A DNA stretch of 64,000 nucleotides, taken from positions 3,732,001 to 3,796,000 of the forward strand of contig WOAB01000878.1 in NCBI GenBank assembly GCA_027886185.1, given 5' to 3'. Every line of letters starts with the position of its first letter. Position 1 is the first letter of the stretch. The stretch is from Rheum nobile (taxonomy: Eukaryota > Streptophyta > Magnoliopsida > Caryophyllales > Polygonaceae). A program made the position numbers and the translations under genes. The notes beneath the pieces are model-generated. The model ran no database searches. It had not been told where the DNA came from and saw only the letters and a list, made by a program, of their open reading frames with translations. This document shows, in pieces, positions 49,020 through 59,402 of the stretch.

Positions 49020-49860
49020 TCAAATGAATTTTTTGAATATGTATTAAGCATGGGTGATGGTATTGTAGGTGATGACAATGATGGAGAAGCACAAATACAA
49101 TTTTTTGATAAACTATTGGTGAAAGATTATGACTTAGATTTGATTCCAGCAATTATTAAGTGTGTTTCTTCCTCTCTTTTGGACAATAAATTGTTTTCGA
49201 AATACTTTGAAGAACGGACAATTCTTGCACCAACACATGAAGATGTAGATATAGTTAATGACTATATATTGTCTTTGTTACTTGGTGATGAGAAAGTTTA
49301 TCTCAATTTGGATATTATGTGCAAGACAAGTTTTATTGCAGACAACGATGCAAGTGTTTATACATCTGACTACTTGAACAGTATTAGATGTTCTGGTGTC
49401 CCAAATCATGTACTTAAACTTAAGGTTGGAGTCCTTATTATGTTGCTTCAAAATATTGATCAGTCCTCAGGTTTATGTAATAGGACAAGATTGATAATTA
49501 TGAAGCTTGACAGTCATGTCAAACAAGGAAGAATATTTCAGGTAACAATATCAGACAAGTTTTGATTCCTCGGGTGCTCATGTCACCATCAGACATTTCA
49601 TATTCGTTCATGTTTCAATGAAGTCAATTTCCCTAAGTGTCTGTTTTGATATGACGATAAACAAGAGTCGGGGCCAATCACTTGCAAATGTCTGTTTGTG
49701 TCTTACACGCCCTGTTTTCACTCATGGTTAGTTTTATATTGCATCATCAAGAGTTACCAACAAGAAAGGTTTGAAGATTTTAATATGCGACAAAAAGCAA
49801 AAAAAGATCTAATACTACAACCAATGTAGTATATAAGGAAGTTTTTCATAATTTGTAGCA
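49020..49860 (+). pseudogene. Helitron PIF1-like helicase C-terminus
   Basis: Open part 49050-49565 encodes ERTILAPTHEDVDIVNDYIL, LNSIRCSGVPNHVLKLKVGV and IDQSSGLCNRTRL, the conserved C-terminal half of Helitron helicases. Past the stop at 49563-49565 the similarity goes on in broken frames (INKSRGQSLANV, RPVFTHG, SRVTNKKGLKILICDK, then a VVYKEVF-like end near 49845). The Walker motifs and the Rep endonuclease are missing. It is a degraded fragment. Confidence 0.82.
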
Positions 49861-50075
49861 ATTTTGAACATCTTACGAGATTTTATGTTCAGGGTTTCAT
49901 TTTCATGTATTAGATAAACATTTTGATTATGCTTTATCGTTTTAGTAGTATTAATGTTAGGGATGTGGCTATCCCCACTTCAAAATTAATTAGCCAATTT
50001 TTAATATATATAAAGTTTATGGATAGTTTCGCCTCTCTTTCGATAATATTTTGTCAATCTCTTTAATATTTTTTA

Positions 50076-51455
50076 GGGTTTTTTTTAGGAAACCACCCGT
50101 TATATGGCCGATTTTGCCTGAAACCACCCGTTATATCGATATTTATTTTAAACCACCCAATTATCTATCTCCGTTAACGCAAAGCCACCTAGAGCCATCT
50201 GCCGTCCACTTTGCCGTTTAAATTTATAAAATGTCCCTTTTGCCCTTTTTTTTTTTAAAAAAAGGGGCATATATGTCATTTTAAACCCGGTGATATAGCG
50301 CGCTATTTTGCCTTCTATATATCGCGATATTTTGACCCGGATGATGATTCTTTGACCCGTTTCACAATTCCCCTGGTTCCCACTGATGAAGTAGAAGAAG
50401 CCATGGCGATCGAACTCGAATATGGCACCGACTTCTTCAAACCTCTCAATTGGGCTTGACCCATTGCAGCTCTCGTAGTCCTCTTGGCTCACCATTAAAA
50501 CAAAGTCGTCCTCGTAATTGAAATCTGACGGTTACAAAAACAAATATCTAGCAAGTGAATCAAAGAATGAAACTTCATAAGTTGAAATTTGGTTTGGTGG
50601 CTTACAAATGGTGTCTCCAATGTGAAACTTGTTCTGCTTCGCCCATTTGTTGTAGGTTTCGGTCTCGTTCCCCAACGGACGAGCCCAACCCATCTCGCCT
50701 CCAACCTCGAACTCTTGGCTCACCATTAAAACAGAGGCTCCATTTTAATGGAGATTTCACGCCCGAGTTCGACTCGAATCTTCGAATTAAACATCGGGCA
50801 TTGAAGAGGAAGATTTGAGGAATTCAATTCCTCAATCAATTTGGATTAAATGTGGGCAAGATCCCCGAGATTTGTCCGAGAATCCAAAGCTCAGTCGCGA
50901 ACACCGAATTGAATTTCTTTGAAATTCGATTACACCGGATTGAATTGGGAGGAGTGGATCACGGGATTGTGTCGAGGGCTGTTAATGTTTCAAAAGCCTT
51001 ATATATACCCCTTCGATTGACCTCCCAATTCATCCAATTTTAACCGAGAATCCACGAACCCTAGAAAACCTCGACAGCGGCTGTTCTTAGCGTTTTCCGG
51101 CCACCATCGTGCCCCACCGCCAAAATTGACGCCACCATTGGAACCATCTTGTCGTCCCCTTCAAAAGCCCCATAGTCTCGCACCTGGAGTCGCGCCGACG
51201 AGCCACCACCGAGCCGAATTGCGTCCGCGTGAATAGTGTCAGCCCAAGGTTGAAGACAATGACAATTTCATAATATTTGTCACGAGGGCAAAATGGACAT
51301 TTTATACATTTAAACGGAAAAGTGGATGGCAAATGGCTCTGGGTGGCTTTGCGTTAATGGAGATAGATAATTGGATGGTTTAAAATAAATATCGATATAA
51401 CGGGTGGTTTCATGCAAAATCGGCCATATAACGGATGGTTTCCTGCAAAAACCCC
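50076..51455. mobile_element. Pack-MULE with long terminal inverted repeats
   Basis: Flanked by a 9-bp duplication TATTTTTTA (50067-50075 and 51456-51464), diagnostic of Mutator-like elements. Inverted repeats of about 190 bp (50076-50265 and about 51270-51455) start GGGTTTTT...AGGAAACC. There is no transposase. The interior contains two exons of a phytocyanin-type gene, so it is a Pack-MULE. Confidence 0.88.
50334..50726 (-). pseudogene. Captured early-nodulin-like (phytocyanin) gene fragment
   Basis: Exon 1 50606-50726 encodes EFEVGGEMGWARPL and YNKWAKQNKFHIGDTI; a GTAAG donor follows. Exon 2 50334-50524 (CAG acceptor) encodes YEDDFVLMVSQEDYESCNG, FEFDRHGFFYFISGNQGNC and GQRIIIRV. The splice phase is consistent. 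This is the plastocyanin-like domain of ENODL proteins, with the two disulfide cysteines; the copper ligands are not evident, as is common for ENODLs. Signal peptide and C-terminal tail are missing. A 21-bp sequence from exon 2 is duplicated just before exon 1 (50481-50501 and 50712-50732). Confidence 0.8.
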
Positions 51456-51608
51456 TATTTTTTATTCAGTTAGTTTTTTTTTATAATATCATTCATCTAC
51501 TTCTATAACAGTTCTATATCGATTAAATATATTAAATTTTGATATACTATTTTTTTAAATATAAGAAAAATTAAACAAATTTCATACAAGACACGGATAC
51601 TAAACTAG

Positions 51609-53990
51609 TTGTAACTAATTACTAAAAGTATAAATGAGTTGTTTATCCGCATATTCGAACGGTCCATTATTAGTTCCTATCTATGATCCCTCCTCACGTG
51701 GTTCAATATTAAAGTGAGTTAACTTTAAAAGTATTTTTCTTATGCGAGCATAACAATTACTCATGTGATTAATATTGCGGGTTGTCTATCATCACACCAA
51801 TTTTGTCATATATAACACTCTTATTTTTGTAAATTGACTAAAATATCCCTTTATATATAAAAAATTTCATTTGTGTCACAATCCTCAATCTCCTCTTTTG
51901 TGGCACCGATACTAGTAGTCAGTAGACTCTCTCCCTCCATTGTCGTTGTCTTACCACAGTCGGCGTTACCGCCACCTCGACGAGGTTCGTTTCCGTCGTC
52001 TCCAAATTATTTAGACAATTTCCTCAGACTAAGAGAAGTTATTTTGACAATTTCCCTCAAGCTAAGGGAAACGATTTAGACAGTTTCCCTCAGAATAAGG
52101 GAAAAACGAAAAAAAAAATCACAAACTTTGACTTTTCAGAAACACATTATTTATATAAAAGTAAAATAAACTTCAAGTTTTTAACACAGTAAGAAAGTTT
52201 GCTTACCGTAAAAGCAAAACCAATGACTGGGTTATCAAACATATCAAATTCGTCACCTAGATTCATTTAATTTTTCCTTTCTCCAACTTAAACTTAGCAA
52301 TAAAGTTGATCAATAATAACAACTGAATGCTATGAAGAAAATAGGGTTAGGCGACTTCTAATCATAATAAAAGGAATCGTTTCAAAGTTTCCATTTATAA
52401 TGAGGGGAACGTGTTCTCAGTTTTCCTTGGCGTGGATGGAGTCCTTATCGAATTACCCTCAGTTTGAGCGAAACTATTTTGTATCGTTTTATTTTTATTT
52501 TATCTTCAGCGAGCTCGCTTTATTATCTTTAACAAGGGTTATTTTGTCATAACAATAATAAGTGCATTGCAAGTTAGATTTAGGTGTTATGATATGTACT
52601 TATGTTAATAATGATGCTCCGAGTACAAAAACTTCAACGGTATATATATTTAAACAAAACACTACTATTCTTAAAATTTGAATTTAGAGTTTAATTGTCT
52701 CATAAGTCTCTCTACAGCCCAACCGAAGTATTATTGATTATGAACACGTCTCCAACATAAATCAAACTTGAAACCGCTAAATATAACGTTTAAAAAAGAC
52801 CAACATCAAACCACTAGATCAAATAAATCAGTGTAAAGCTTATTAGGAGAACTTTGATTTCAGTGTAAAGCTTATGAATGCAATTCGGCGATAGTGATGT
52901 CAGATATGGTGGTGACAAGATTAATATTGTGGCCAAAAGTGGGTATTCCGTAACAGATGATTTTGTTTTCTTGAAAAAATTTAAGATCGAGATTTTTTTT
53001 TTGGTAGAATAAGATCAAGATCCAAGCTCCGCTAAAACCCGTAGTTGTACAACAAGGAGAAATTCATCAAAATAGTGCTTCAGATGTTGATGTGTCGCGT
53101 TCCTGGATTGCCACCACCGATGCTTTTCATTTGTGCCCTGTACTCATTGGACAATGTAATTTATTGTTTTTCCTTTTTCTTAGTTTCTTTTTCTTTTTTC
53201 AGTTTTCAACTTTTGGCCTTTCTAAATACATCTGTGTTTTCGTACTATTTACCACCTTGCCATTACTGCCTTGTCTTTCTCCTTTCCGAGGCGCTTCCTG
53301 GACTCTAACAATTAGAGATTTCTATTTATTTATTTTCTTAAGCTCATTCATCTGAGCCTTCTTCTCCGCCTTATTCGCTTCTCAATCTCAGTGCTGATCT
53401 TTAAGAATCTCTTTTTGATAAACCTGTAGACCACCTCTTTCTATTCTTTGTCGTCTCTACAATAGGCGATTTGTCCTTTTTCCTTTTCTTCCTTTGCATA
53501 CTCATTTTGCCCTTTACTACTTCTCCTTGTTTTCCTCTCATGGATTTTAGATTCGGTCTCTATCGAGACAGTTTCCGGGAGATCATCGGCCAATATCGTA
53601 AAAGAGGTGGAACATGGAGAAGCGAAGTATCGTGTCTTCTTCGATCAAAAGGGTAACTGCATCAGATCTAATTTCGTTCTCCCTTCCTTTTCCGGTCTCT
53701 TTGTTTCGATTTGTTAGGGTATAGGCTTATCAGCATGTTCCTTTTCTTCCCTTTAGCTTCTTTGCTCTCTCTGTCATATTTTGCTTTTCAAATGTTGTTT
53801 TACCAAAATTCATTGGTTTGGTCCTTTGATGGTGCAAAACTTAATAATGGAGATGTAGTCATTGGCGAGGTTTGTGAAATTTGCGGTTATCTATATGTTA
53901 GGATTTTGCAATTATATTTTCCCAATTTTTTCATCCACCATTTCTTAAGCAAAGCCACTCACTTTGATAGCTCTGCAAGTAAACTTGTTT
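51609..53990. other. Intergenic region with a small tandem repeat
   Basis: Mostly AT-rich. At 52014-52108 there are three units of about 32 bp starting GACAATTTCCCTCA. T-rich frames at 53045-53360 have a hydrophobic look only because of their T content. The right part (53570-53990) may be upstream exons of the HPt gene described next, but I could not align them. Confidence 0.4.
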
Positions 53991-53999
53991 CGCCACAGC

Positions 54000-54065
54000 A
54001 ACAAACAAAATGGGTATCGGCGAGCTAGATGTCGGGCCAATTTGTTCATCACAAAAAGTTGAGAG
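54000..54065 (+). pseudogene. HPt (AHP-like) gene, part left of Copia 2
   Basis: Reads GPICSSQKVE in the frame that continues beyond the Copia insertion as SNPNFIVEVVYVFF. The TSD GAGAG (54061-54065) falls inside a codon run. Upstream exons are not identified. Confidence 0.6.
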
Positions 54066-54284
54066 TAAAGAATTGTAACAAGAGTTTTACTGTTGTATTG
54101 ATTGAAGAAAAAATAGTTCAGTAAATACACAGGAGGGCGTGGCCCTTATACAGCAGAATAGGCAACGGTCTTGAGGAAAGAATGGCTAATTACAAGGAGG
54201 TATAATTGCCTAATAAGGGTAAGGAGATATGCTGGAATGATAATATAATTAACTACTAAAAATATAAGATACTCATCTCTAATA
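54066..54284 (-). repeat. 3' LTR of Copia 2
   Basis: 219 bp, nearly identical to 58764-58982. The outer end reads TTTA (minus) where the partner has TTCA. Confidence 0.92.
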
Positions 54285-54291
54285 CTCCCCC

Positions 54292-54744
54292 TCAAGTAGA
54301 GTGTATGTTTGTAACACTCAACTTGGATAAAAGTGAAGTGAAAGTACTTGGACCGAGGGGCTTCGTAAATAAATCAGCAGGCTGATCTTTGGTGTTGATA
54401 TGTAGAGTCTTGACTTCTCCTCGTTGTATTTTCTCCCGTATGACATGACAGTCGATTTCTATGTGTTTCGTACGCTCATGGAAGACGGGATTAGAGGCAA
54501 TATGAATGGCGGACTTGTTATCGCAATAGAGTGTGCACAGCTGTCTATGATGGACCTGGAGATCTGTAAGAAGAGTGCGCATCCAAGTAAGTTCGCAGCA
54601 TGTGGTTGCCATGGATCGGTATTCAGCCTCGGCACTGGAGCGAGAGACAGTGCCTTGTTTCTTGGTCTTCCAAGAGATAGGTGCGCCTCCTAGGAAGATG
54701 ATATAGCCATGGTGGAGCGCCGTGAGTCGCGACATCGTGCCCAA
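54292..54744 (-). pseudogene. Copia 2 RNase H C-terminal part
   Basis: Contains ISWKTKKQGTVSRSSAEAEY, LYCDNKSAIHIASNPVFHER, KHIEIDCHVIREKI and DLFTKPLG, the Copia RNase H motifs. One frameshift at about 54690-54745 separates it from the RT frame. Confidence 0.88.
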
Positions 54745-55808
54745 TCAGCGTCACAGTAACCGGTCAGGTGTAGTTGGCCATTGGAGGGTAAAAGAATTCC
54801 TTGGCCTGGGGTACCTTTGATGTATCTGAGGACATTGTGAGCAGCATCAAGATGCGGTTGTCGGGGGGAAGCCATGAATTGGCTTAGGATGTGCACGCCA
54901 TAAACAAGGTCTGGCCGGGTAATGGTGAGGTAAATTAGGCGACCGACCAAACGGCGGTAAACGGAAGGATCATGGAGTGGACTGCCATCATCAGCCGTGA
55001 GTGCAAGGTTCTGATCTAGGGGAACAACAGCCGGTTTAGATCCAAGGAACCCAACATCATCAAGGATCTCAAGGGCGTATTTACGTTGGCAGAGAGCGAT
55101 TCCTTGTTTAGACCGAGCAACTTCGATGCCGAGGAAGTACTTGAGCGGTCCCATGTCTTTGAGTTTGAATTGGGTTGCTAGGAAGAGTTTTGTGTCCTTG
55201 CTAACCTGCAAGTTAGTCCCGGTAATAATAACATCATCGACATAGACGAGAATAGCGGTAAACGTACCTTGATGTTGTCGTGTAAACAGGGAATAGTCGG
55301 CCCATGATTGTTGAAAATCGGCTTGCTTGAGGGTAAAATTGAGCTTGAGAAACCATTGTCGAGACGCTTGTTTGAGTCCGTATAGAGATTTATGAAGCTT
55401 GCAAACACGAGTCTCCCCCTTACCATTCAATCCGGGAGGCAACCGCATGTAGACGTCTTCCATTAAATCCCCGTTAAGGAATGCGTTGTTGACGTCGAGT
55501 TGGTGTAAAGTCCAGCCATTGATGGAAGCTAGGCTGATAAGGATACGGACGATGGTCAGCTTAGCCACGGGGGTGAACGTCTCGCGGTAGTCGACGCCCT
55601 CGATTTGGTTATAACCTTTGGCTACGAGACGCGCCTTATATCGCTCGACCGTTCCATCGGGGTTGTGTTTGATCTTGAATACCCATTTACACCCAATAGG
55701 GCATTTGTCAGGCGGTAGCGGAACGAGGCTCCAAGTCTTGTTGTCTTCGAGAGCTTTAAGCTCATTCGCCATGGCGTCCCGCCATTGCGGAGAGCGACTG
55801 GCTTGCAA
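54690..55808 (-). CDS. Copia 2 reverse transcriptase
   Basis: 372-codon frame with WSLVPLPPDKCPIGCKWVFK, ARLVAKGYNQIEGVDY, LHQLDVNNAFLNGDL, SLYGLKQASRQWF, the intact catalytic ILVYVDDVIITG, FKLKDMGPLKYFLGIEVA and the start of RNase H (GYCDADWA). It is the only RT in this window with an intact YVDD. It is separated by a shift from integrase upstream (about 55800) and from RNase H downstream. Confidence 0.88.
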   Translation of the reverse strand: MQASRSPQWRDAMANELKALEDNKTWSLVPLPPDKCPIGCKWVFKIKHNPDGTVERYKARLVAKGYNQIEGVDYRETFTPVAKLTIVRILISLASINGWTLHQLDVNNAFLNGDLMEDVYMRLPPGLNGKGETRVCKLHKSLYGLKQASRQWFLKLNFTLKQADFQQSWADYSLFTRQHQGTFTAILVYVDDVIITGTNLQVSKDTKLFLATQFKLKDMGPLKYFLGIEVARSKQGIALCQRKYALEILDDVGFLGSKPAVVPLDQNLALTADDGSPLHDPSVYRRLVGRLIYLTITRPDLVYGVHILSQFMASPRQPHLDAAHNVLRYIKGTPGQGILLPSNGQLHLTGYCDADWARCRDSRRSTMAISSS

Positions 55809-57046
55809 GAATGTCCTGGCTCTTTCTCAAGCATGATATTAGATACAAAATGTTTATAGGATGAAGAAAGTCTATCATAAGAAAGTACGTGTGCCAAAGG
55901 GAATGGCTTACCTGACATAATGCTATGCGAGGAAGACGACGAGGTCGATGAGCGGGATGGTAAGGTTGCCTCAACGTGGAAATCGCGGAGTAGATTGGAG
56001 GGTTTAGTTGGTCGGGAAACACGGCGGAGTGGGGCCGGTGGCAAAGGCGGAGGTGGTGGCAGTGTAATTGTGGTTACTGGGAGTTGGACTTGTGTGGGAG
56101 ATGTAGTTGGGTTGGGAACTGAGAGAGTAGGATTAGGCATCTGAGGCAAAGATGTGGCGGGGGGTTCAGTAATGGTAATAGGAGGATTTTGGTCTTGTAT
56201 GTTAGAATTGATATTAGGCAGCGGGTCATCGTATATGATGGTTTGATTTTTAAAATTTGGTAGAGGAAAATCATTGGAATCGTTTGTAATAACGGAAAGT
56301 GTTAAATAAGAAAATTCAGTTTCATGAAATATAACATCGCGAGATATGAATGTTTTCTTGTTGGTAAAGTCGTAAAGTTTATACCCTTTGGTACCGGGTG
56401 GGTAGCCAATGAAAACACACTCTATGGAACGAGCCTCAAATTTAGTTGGACGGAGGGGATGCGTAGACGCAAAACATCGACATCCAAAAACACGTAAATG
56501 CGAATAAATAGGAGGCTTGCAAAAGAGCTTTTCGAATGGTGTTTTGTTTTGCAAAATACGACTAGGCATTCGATTAATTAAGTATGTGGCGGTAAGAATA
56601 GCATCGCCCCAAAAAATCTTTGGTAAATGAGATTGGAATAAAAGTGCACGAGCAACATTTAACAAGTGTCGGTGTTTGCGTTCAGCAACCCCATTTTGTT
56701 GGGGTGTATTGACGCAACTAGTTTGGTGTAAAATCCCTTTTGAAGAGTAAAAATCAAGGCACTTGAATTCAGGGCCATTATCGCTACGAACAATTTTAAC
56801 ACGTTTAGCAAATTGGTTTTCGATGAGGGTGAGAAAGTGAATAACGAGAGGACGAGCCTCGGCTTTGCTTTTCAGAAGATAAATCCATGTGAATTTCGAA
56901 CAATCATCAACAATGGTGAGGAAGTAACGTGCTCCTGTTAAACAAGGAATATGATAACCTCCCCAAATATCCATGTGAACAATATCAAAACAAGACGAAC
57001 TAAAAGAAGTACGAGTTGGAAATGTATTCCGTGTTTGTTTCGCCAA
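55622..57046 (-). pseudogene. Copia 2 integrase and variable linker
   Basis: Integrase core with DDE residues in VHMDIWGG, RSDNGPEF and NGVAERKHRH, then YLINRMPS, HLRVFGCRCF and FIGYPPGTKGY, followed by a Pro/Thr-rich linker up to the RT frame. A stop near 57136 separates it from the zinc region and protease. Confidence 0.88.
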
Positions 57047-57142
57047 AGGGCAAATTGAACAAGGATGGTTAGAAACACCATTATTTTTAAAAACGGAAAT
57101 GAAAGAAGATACTTGCGGAGATGGATGTCCAACCCGTTAATG

Positions 57143-58189
57143 CTATAGGGATTCCGAGACAGTTACGTTGCATAGAGAGGGCTGCGATTTATTGTTGAGG
57201 AAAAACAGACCATCGCGTTCATATCCCGTCCCAATCGTCTTCCCCGTGTGAAGGTCCTGAATTACACATAGCCGTTTAAAAAAAACAATAGCATAAAGTG
57301 AATCAAAAACAAGTCTACTAATTGAAATGAGATTTACTGTGAAGTCAGGCACACATAATACACGAGAAAGATGTAATGAAGGTGAAAAGGACACAATTCC
57401 TATATGTGAAACTTTGTAGGATTTACCATCCGAGAGGTGCACAAAATGATTTGTAGTAGGTGTAAAAGAGTCTAAAAAACGAGTATCATAAGTTATATGG
57501 TCGCTAGCCCCGCTATCCATGATCCAAGAGACACTAAGTGAAGGAGAAATAGATGTAGCAAGATTACCTGAAAAATGATCATAAGTAGAGGGGTTACCAA
57601 CTTGGTTTGCAGAGGATTGGTAGATGGAAGTTGTCGGATCAATCGATTGCTGCGAGCTTGAGTCAGGTAGTTGAAGATGGCTTAGCAAGGTCATAACTTG
57701 TTGATATTCAGCAGGGGTCAATGGAGTGCCATTGTGACTGGCGGAAGAGGCAGCTGTATGGAGGGCGTTTGAAGTCTGCTGGCCAGCATCCAGGGACTTC
57801 TTTCGCTTCCGACAATAGTCGACGATGTGCCCTTTGATGTTGCAAAAAGTGCATTTTAAATGGGCACGACACTGCTTGGTTGTATGGTTGGTTAAGTTGC
57901 ACTTGTCACAGTGTTTTGCACCGGCGGGAGGCAAGTCATCACGCAGCCGCTTGACTGAGAAAGCAGACGCGTCGACGGGCGGAGGCTTGATATTGTTGAT
58001 TTTGGCATGCTGTTCTTGGCGAAGGACCATAGAGTAGGCCTTATTAGGTTTGGGAAAGGGATCCAAACCTATGATCGTGCTTCGAATTTGTTCGTATGCG
58101 GGAGTGAGTCCCATAAGGAACTTCATAGTCTTTTGGTTGATGAGGAATGTCTTGAATGCATCAGCTGCATCGCAAGAGCACTTCGGCAA
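57143..58189 (-). pseudogene. Copia 2 gag C-terminus and protease
   Basis: FLMGLTPAYEQIRSTI is the gag C-terminal block. A zinc-knuckle variant follows (CDKCNLTNHTTKQC, CTFCNIKGHIVDYC), then the protease WIMDSGASDHITYD and the CVPDFTVNLISISRL block. It is out of frame with the gag N-terminus by one shift near 58200. Confidence 0.88.
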
Positions 58190-58207
58190 TCCGACGAGAG
58201 CTTCTTT

Positions 58208-58624
58208 TTAATCCCAAAGAGATTTAAGTTTGGTGAAATAAGCGTTGACAGATTCTGCTCCTTGGGAACAATCATGAATGTCCTTCTCAATGTTGAAGAG
58301 GGAAACAATATTAGATTGGGAGAATCGTTCATGAAGTTCGAGCCAAATACCTTGTGCATCTTTGCAATGAATAACGCTCTTTGAGATCTCCTTGGACATG
58401 GACCCGAGTAACCAGGTTTTGACGAGCACGTTGCATCGCAACCCGAGTAACCAGGTTTTGACGAGCACGTTGCATCGCTCCCATTGCGACTCCTCCGTCG
58501 GTTTGCCGCTTGGTTTGGGTAGTGAGCCGGTGACGAAACCAGCCTTGTTTTTGATGGTGAGAGCCATCATCATGGATGCTTGCCAAGTTGGATAATTGTC
58601 TTCCACCAATGGTTGTGACACCAA
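58208..58624 (-). pseudogene. Copia 2 gag N-terminus
   Basis: LVSQPLVEDNYPTWQASM, MALTIKNKAGFVTGSLPKP and ISKSVIHCKDAQGIW match plant Copia gag. The open frame continues above 58624 without a clear ATG, so the start is unresolved. A 39-bp tandem duplication (about 58402-58477) repeats RCNVLVKTWLLG and keeps the frame. Confidence 0.85.
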
Positions 58625-58763
58625 TACGGCGCCGAGTTGATCTGAATGATGGAGGAATAGTGGGTGATTGGAATCCTTCCATGGCTCGGCTCGATTCGAA
58701 GCGTCCCCTATGGAGAAATTGTATCAAGGATCGATGTGTATGAACCTTAAAAAACTGATACCA

Positions 58764-58982
58764 TGAAGAATTGTAACAAGAGTTTTACTGTTGTATTGAT
58801 TGAAGAAAAAATAGTTCAGTAAATACACAGGAGGGCGTGGCCCTTATACAGCAGAATAGGCAACGGTCTTGAGGAAAGAATGGCTAATTACAAGGAGGTA
58901 TAATTGCCTAATAAGGGTAAGGAGATATGCTGGAATGATAATATAATTAACTACTAAAAATATAAGATACTGATCTCCAATA
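58764..58982 (-). repeat. 5' LTR of Copia 2
   Basis: 219 bp, ends beside the TSD GAGAG at 58983-58987. Minus-strand TGGTATCAG primer site is adjacent (58755-58763). Confidence 0.92.
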
Positions 58983-58987
58983 GAGAG

Positions 58988-59215
58988 CAACCCAAATTTT
59001 ATTGTGGAAGTTGTTTATGTTTTCTTTGATGACTCCCAGAGGATTTTGAATGATATTCTTCTTCGCATGAGCTCCAATTCACTCTCCCTCTATTTATCTG
59101 TAAATCTATTTCTTCAATTTCATTGATTTCTCTACTCTTCTATTTCTCTAGCAATGAGCAGATTGTGGATTTCAAGAAGATTGATGCTCATGTTCACCAG
59201 CTTAAAAAGGAGAAG
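58988..59215 (+). pseudogene. HPt (AHP-like) gene, part right of Copia 2
   Basis: First exon segment 58988-59098 encodes NPNFIVEVVYVFFDDSQRILNDI, the helical HPt block of plant histidine phosphotransfer proteins (cytokinin signalling relay). A GTAAAT donor and CTAG acceptor bracket a 53-bp intron. The next segment from 59152 encodes NEQIVDFKKIDAHVHQLKKEKF. The phosphorylatable His is present in VHQLK, but the usual GSSSS that follows is replaced by KEKF and the frame stops soon after. It is therefore a damaged or divergent copy, now split by Copia 2. Confidence 0.7.
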
Positions 59216-59402
59216 TTTTGTGTATTATTTCAACATTTGAAAGACCCCTCACCTTTTGGTTGTTTCTACTAAATTATTTTAATAATGCAATATTTTTTAG
59301 TCTTTTTCAGTGATTTTTCGTGCTACTTGATTGGCTAGATTTGAAATATTATTTAAGAGAGCATGTCAATGCAATTGAACAAATAGGTTTGCAAGATACA
59401 AT

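Larger units (their letters stand above)
46012..51608 (+). mobile_element. Candidate decayed Helitron
   Basis: Left end A|TCTACTATAT at 46012, right end ACACGGATACTAAACTAG|T at 51608. This fits insertion between A and T with a CTAG terminus. Between them lies a PIF1-type helicase remnant (49020-49860) of the sort carried by Helitrons. No Rep domain is seen, and 47071-49000 has no recognisable coding sequence. A Mutator-like element inserted at 50076-51455. The boundaries are inferred from motifs and not from a duplication, since Helitrons make none. Confidence 0.5.
54066..58982 (-). mobile_element. Copia LTR retrotransposon 2, nearly intact
   Basis: LTRs 54066-54284 and 58764-58982 (219 bp each), TSD GAGAG (54061-54065 and 58983-58987). 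Primer site TGGTATCAG (minus) directly after the 5' LTR; polypurine tract GAGGGGGAG next to the 3' LTR. LTRs begin TATT on the minus strand where TG is usual. All domains are present in minus order with only a few frame breaks, and the LTRs differ at few bases, so it is young. Length 4917 bp. Confidence 0.94.

Noticed and set aside
53045..53360. Two hydrophobic plus frames as membrane proteins
   Set aside because: They overlap in different frames within T-rich DNA, which gives Phe/Leu runs by composition.
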